Assembly (NCBI GenBank): GCA_965223405.1
Contig: CBDCWO010000006.1
Location: forward strand, 3,596,001-3,660,000
Source: CBDCWO01 sp965223405
GTDB lineage: Bacteria; Bacteroidota; Bacteroidia; Chitinophagales; Saprospiraceae
Direction: 5' to 3'
Length of the DNA: 64,000 bases
The notes beneath the pieces were generated by a model that saw nothing but the letters and a program-made list of their open reading frames with translations, was not told the DNA's origin and ran no database searches. Position numbers and translations under genes: made by a program. Shown in pieces: positions 61,117-64,000 of this stretch (position 1 is its first letter; the number at the start of each line of letters is the position of its first letter).

Positions 61117-63006
61117 ATGGAGGATAAGAACACCAATTTCCCTCCTCCCCGGGGTGAAACATTTCTGGCAAACCTTACCCAAATTGTACTCAATAATATT
61201 GAAAATGACCAATTTGGGGTAACTGAATTATGCCGTCAGGCAGGTTATAGTCGTTCTCAACTGCATCGTAAACTCAAAACCCTAAAAAACAAATCTACTA
61301 GTCAATTTATCCGGGAAATTAGATTGGTAGAAGCGATGAAACTCCTAGTAAATGATACAGGAACCTCATCTGAAATTGCCTATCAGGTTGGATTTGGAAG
61401 CCCTACTTATTTTAATAAGTGTTTCCATCAGCACTATGGATTTCCTCCGGGAGAAGTTAAAAAGAAAGTTAAAAGAGAGAGGCAAATAGGCTTATTGAAA
61501 AAGGAAGCTGCAAATTATGTGCAATCTTCCACAATTCCAGACCCTTTTTATATCCGTAAATGGCGAATAGTATTTATTCTTGGTTTGTTGGCCGCCTCTG
61601 TAATAATCTATTATGCTTCCTATTCCCGGAATGCAGAACCCGTATCCATAGCCGTATTACCTCTTGATAACTTATCAGGTAATCCGGAAAACGAATACTT
61701 TGCCGATGGGGTTCAGGATGCGTTGATCGGCGCATTGGGAATGATAAAAAGCTTGCGGGTAATTTCCAGAAAATCTACTTTGCAATATAGAGGGGGAAAT
61801 TGGGATGCTCAGGAGATTGCCAAAGACCTTGGTGTGGACATAATTGTAGAAGGATCGTCCTTTGCTTATGGAGACAGTGCACGACTTCAATTACAGCTGA
61901 TTCAAGTTTTTCCAAAGGAAAAACACCTTTGGGCCAAGGATTATCATCAGGAAATAGGTAATGTCCTTAAAATGCAAAGTGACGCCATATTAGAAATGGT
62001 CAATGAAATTAGGATCCAGATATCCCCAGAGGAGCAATCGCGATTGAGCGCGACTAGAGCGATCAATCCGGAAAACCTAAAAGCCTATTATCGTGGAATG
62101 TACCATTTGGAAAAACCTACAAAGGAAGAAAGACAGAAAGGTATTGACTTTTTAAAACAAGCTATTGAAAATGATCCTGCCGATCCCCTGGCCTATGCTG
62201 GCCTGGCCATTGGATATACCAAAGTGGGTCATGGACTGAATCCATCACTGGAAATTTGGAAAATGGGAAGAGCTGCTGCCTTAAGAGCTATTCGATTGGA
62301 TTCTACTCTGGCCGAAGCTCATGCCGCTTTGGCGTTTATTAAAACCTACTTCGAAGGGGATTGGATAGGAGCCGAAAAATCTTTCAAACGCGCAAATGCT
62401 TTGAACCCTAACATCGCAGAGAATCATTTCAATTATGCCTGGTATCTGGTTTTATTCGGGCGCTTGGAAGAAGCCTTAAGAGAACATAAAATGGCCAAAG
62501 ATTTGGACCCTTTTACGATTATTCATACTGCTGATCTGGGAAGCCTTTATTGGTGGATGGGAAGATATGACGATGCGCTCGTAGAGCTGCGACAAGCGTT
62601 AGCACTTGACTCCACATTTTCCCATGCCTGGTGGTCTTTGGGAAATGTCTATTTCGATAAGGGATGGAATGACCAAGCGGTGAAAGCTCACCAAAAAGCG
62701 GTTGAGCTTGATCCCAAATGGTCTTGGGCCATTTGCAATACGTATTTTAAAGTAGGTCAAAAGCAAAAGGGGTTGGATTTATTATCAAAACTGAAGACTC
62801 GTGGGGTTACCCCTAGGCTAGCATTTGGCCTTGCGACTATATTCACAACTCTGGGTGATTTGGACCAGGCATTTCATTGGTTAAATTATCATGCTCATGG
62901 TAACTGGGTCAAATGGATCAGAACCTGGCCGGGATATGAACGCCTACGGGAAGATCCGCGTTATAATATCTTCTTAAAAGAAAAAAATCTACCACCCATC
63001 AGTTAG
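61117..63006 (+). CDS. AraC-type HTH-TolB-like-TPR membrane regulator
   Basis: 629 residues. An AraC-family DNA-binding domain is at the N-terminus, about 20-115 (VTELCRQAGYSRSQLHRKLK and SSEIAYQVGFGSPTYFNKCF). A membrane helix lies near 149-167 (VFILGLLAASVIIYYAS). Outside it comes a TolB/FlgO-like domain (VSIAVLPLDNLSGNPENEYF) and then TPR repeats to the end. DNA-binding head inside, sensing TPRs outside: a one-component transmembrane regulator. The sensor half is the same type as that of the cyclase protein at 49300. It probably controls the genes after it, starting at 63173, or the divergent T9SS repeat protein gene. Confidence 0.9.
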   Translation: MEDKNTNFPPPRGETFLANLTQIVLNNIENDQFGVTELCRQAGYSRSQLHRKLKTLKNKSTSQFIREIRLVEAMKLLVNDTGTSSEIAYQVGFGSPTYFNKCFHQHYGFPPGEVKKKVKRERQIGLLKKEAANYVQSSTIPDPFYIRKWRIVFILGLLAASVIIYYASYSRNAEPVSIAVLPLDNLSGNPENEYFADGVQDALIGALGMIKSLRVISRKSTLQYRGGNWDAQEIAKDLGVDIIVEGSSFAYGDSARLQLQLIQVFPKEKHLWAKDYHQEIGNVLKMQSDAILEMVNEIRIQISPEEQSRLSATRAINPENLKAYYRGMYHLEKPTKEERQKGIDFLKQAIENDPADPLAYAGLAIGYTKVGHGLNPSLEIWKMGRAAALRAIRLDSTLAEAHAALAFIKTYFEGDWIGAEKSFKRANALNPNIAENHFNYAWYLVLFGRLEEALREHKMAKDLDPFTIIHTADLGSLYWWMGRYDDALVELRQALALDSTFSHAWWSLGNVYFDKGWNDQAVKAHQKAVELDPKWSWAICNTYFKVGQKQKGLDLLSKLKTRGVTPRLAFGLATIFTTLGDLDQAFHWLNYHAHGNWVKWIRTWPGYERLREDPRYNIFLKEKNLPPIS

Positions 63007-63172
63007 TAGAAACATCAGATATCTTTTTCCCGGTGCAACCCAACTTCAATAATGCAACATTTTCAGGAGAAAGTTTTAATGAATTGCAACATGGTTGCTA
63101 CTAGCTGCTATTGCTTTTTACAGAACTTTGAAATGCATTTATTTACCTAATCCTTAACAAATTATAATAGAG

Positions 63173-63811
63173 ATGAAAAAGTATACCTTCACCTTTCTCG
63201 TATCTTGTTTGCTAACCGGCCTTGGCTTTTACGGCTGTAGTAAGTATGATGACAATGTAGAGCCATTTATTATAAATACTGATCAAGTGGGATTAACCAA
63301 TCCAAGTTTATTCGGGGCAAATCGAGACGATCAAACCATTTCCATTCCATTAAAAGCAAAGTTTTCGACTTCTGCAGCCGATGATGCTTTTACTCAAATA
63401 TGTGGTGATGGATTTAATAGCCCCAGTGATTTTTGGGGATTAGATCATCAAATAGGAGAGGGAAATGCGACTCACCTGGGGCAATTTACATTTGATATGA
63501 ACTTTTGTTTCCATATTATATTAACCGAAGGTGGCCAACCAGATTGGGAAAATGGATTTGGAAAAGCTTTAAATGGAGCAGGGGTGATGACTGCAGCAAA
63601 TGGAGACCAATTGTATTTTTCCATGCCGGAAGGTCAAGTAGTTCCTATTGTGGATCCTAAATATGGAGCGGAGTTTTCGGACGAATTTTTCATCACGGGA
63701 GGTACCGGCAGATTCGTTGGTGCTACCGGTAAAGGGGAGGCTCTAGGAAGAGTTATTCTTAGAGGGGTAACTGATCATTATTGGACGGCAACTTTGATCC
63801 TTCCTAAATGA
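63173..63811 (+). CDS. Hypothetical lipoprotein
   Basis: 212 residues. A lipoprotein signal ends TGLGFYGC (lipidated Cys). The mature part is beta-rich, with NPSLFGANRDDQTISIPLK at the start and FFITGGTGRFVGATGKGEALG near the end, a pattern seen in exported all-beta proteins of uncertain role (some carry an allene-oxide-cyclase-like fold). I cannot assign a function. ATG at 63173, 166 bases after the AraC-type regulator. Confidence 0.7.
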   Translation: MKKYTFTFLVSCLLTGLGFYGCSKYDDNVEPFIINTDQVGLTNPSLFGANRDDQTISIPLKAKFSTSAADDAFTQICGDGFNSPSDFWGLDHQIGEGNATHLGQFTFDMNFCFHIILTEGGQPDWENGFGKALNGAGVMTAANGDQLYFSMPEGQVVPIVDPKYGAEFSDEFFITGGTGRFVGATGKGEALGRVILRGVTDHYWTATLILPK

Positions 63812-63858
63812 AAATTGTGAGTATCATGAATTTATTAACAATCTAAAACCTAATAACT

Positions 63859-64000
63859 ATGAAAACTTCTAAGCTATTAATTGCAAGTCTATTTATTTTT
63901 TCTTTCCTACTTACAACAAATGCCTACAGTCAAGCTAAAGTTTGGTATTTTGATCATCCCCATCAAGTTTATCAACCCTGTATTGGTGAGGCAATTCAAG
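63859..64000 (+). CDS. Exported protein, N-terminus only (cut by window edge)
   Basis: 47 codons are visible, ATG at 63859, with a clear signal peptide (KLLIASLFIFSFLLTTNAYSQ) and a mature start KVWYFDHPHQVY. It follows the lipoprotein gene by 47 bases and is probably in its operon. Function cannot be judged. Confidence 0.7.
   Translation, partial: MKTSKLLIASLFIFSFLLTTNAYSQAKVWYFDHPHQVYQPCIGEAIQ

Overview
The window looks like chromosomal DNA of a Bacteroidota species, most likely of the Saprospirales group. It is AT-rich, it has a type IX secretion C-terminal sorting domain, SusC-like TonB-dependent receptors, a DUF4249 lipoprotein, two DUF5777 beta-barrels, CcsA/ResB-type cytochrome c maturation and LytS/LytTR signalling. 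Ribosome binding sites are weak or absent, as usual in this phylum. The taxonomic placement is inferred from gene families; no rRNA or tRNA gene was seen.

Layout. 1-4079 (-): a giant secreted protein, cut by the window edge, with ten tandem repeats of about 108 residues. 4428-8297 (-): a peptidoglycan-binding-like protein, a GT39-type membrane glycosyltransferase and a DUF4249 lipoprotein. 8315-15269 (-): two TonB-dependent receptors, a small Spy-like protein and an outer-membrane barrel. 15991-17777 (+): a LytS-type kinase and LytTR regulator pair. 17906-28917: a respiratory island with an Ig-like membrane protein, NrfD, a Tat-exported FeS subunit, a 69-residue Tat mini-protein, two DUF5777 barrels, a CX4CH lipoprotein cytochrome, a monohaem cytochrome, a hexahaem lipoprotein cytochrome on a collagen-like stalk, and CcsA/ResB. 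29329-30925: a small lipoprotein, a CBS protein and a membrane protein. 31081-34185 (+): an exosortase H module with its probable IPTL-CTERM substrate. 34220-39842: glucan phosphorylase, START protein, sugar transporter, DHFR-like protein and LysE exporter.

39906-42090 holds a DUF4369-thioredoxin gene split by an IS982-family element; removing the element and one 5-bp target duplication restores an in-frame 381-codon gene. 42346-47526 (-): M1 aminopeptidase, Tat-exported epimerase-like protein and a DUF5916 protein. 47757-56718: an ECF sigma factor with a membrane-anchored partner, a cyclase-TolB-TPR sensor, a second IS982-family element, and an overlapping pair encoding an envelope CHAT (caspase-like) protease and a membrane-anchored subtilisin. 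57234-60836 (-): a 1200-residue repeat adhesin-like protein with a T9SS tail. 61117-64000 (+): an AraC-TolB-TPR regulator, a lipoprotein and the start of another exported protein.

How it may work together. In the respiratory island the FeS/NrfD pair could exchange electrons with the quinone pool, with the small cytochromes and the two lipoprotein-cytochrome/beta-barrel pairs carrying them through the periplasm and perhaps across the outer membrane. CcsA/ResB supplies haem attachment. No molybdopterin catalytic subunit lies nearby, so the terminal donor or acceptor is unknown. The CHAT/S8 pair and the stalked hexahaem cytochrome module are the strongest candidates for undescribed biology.
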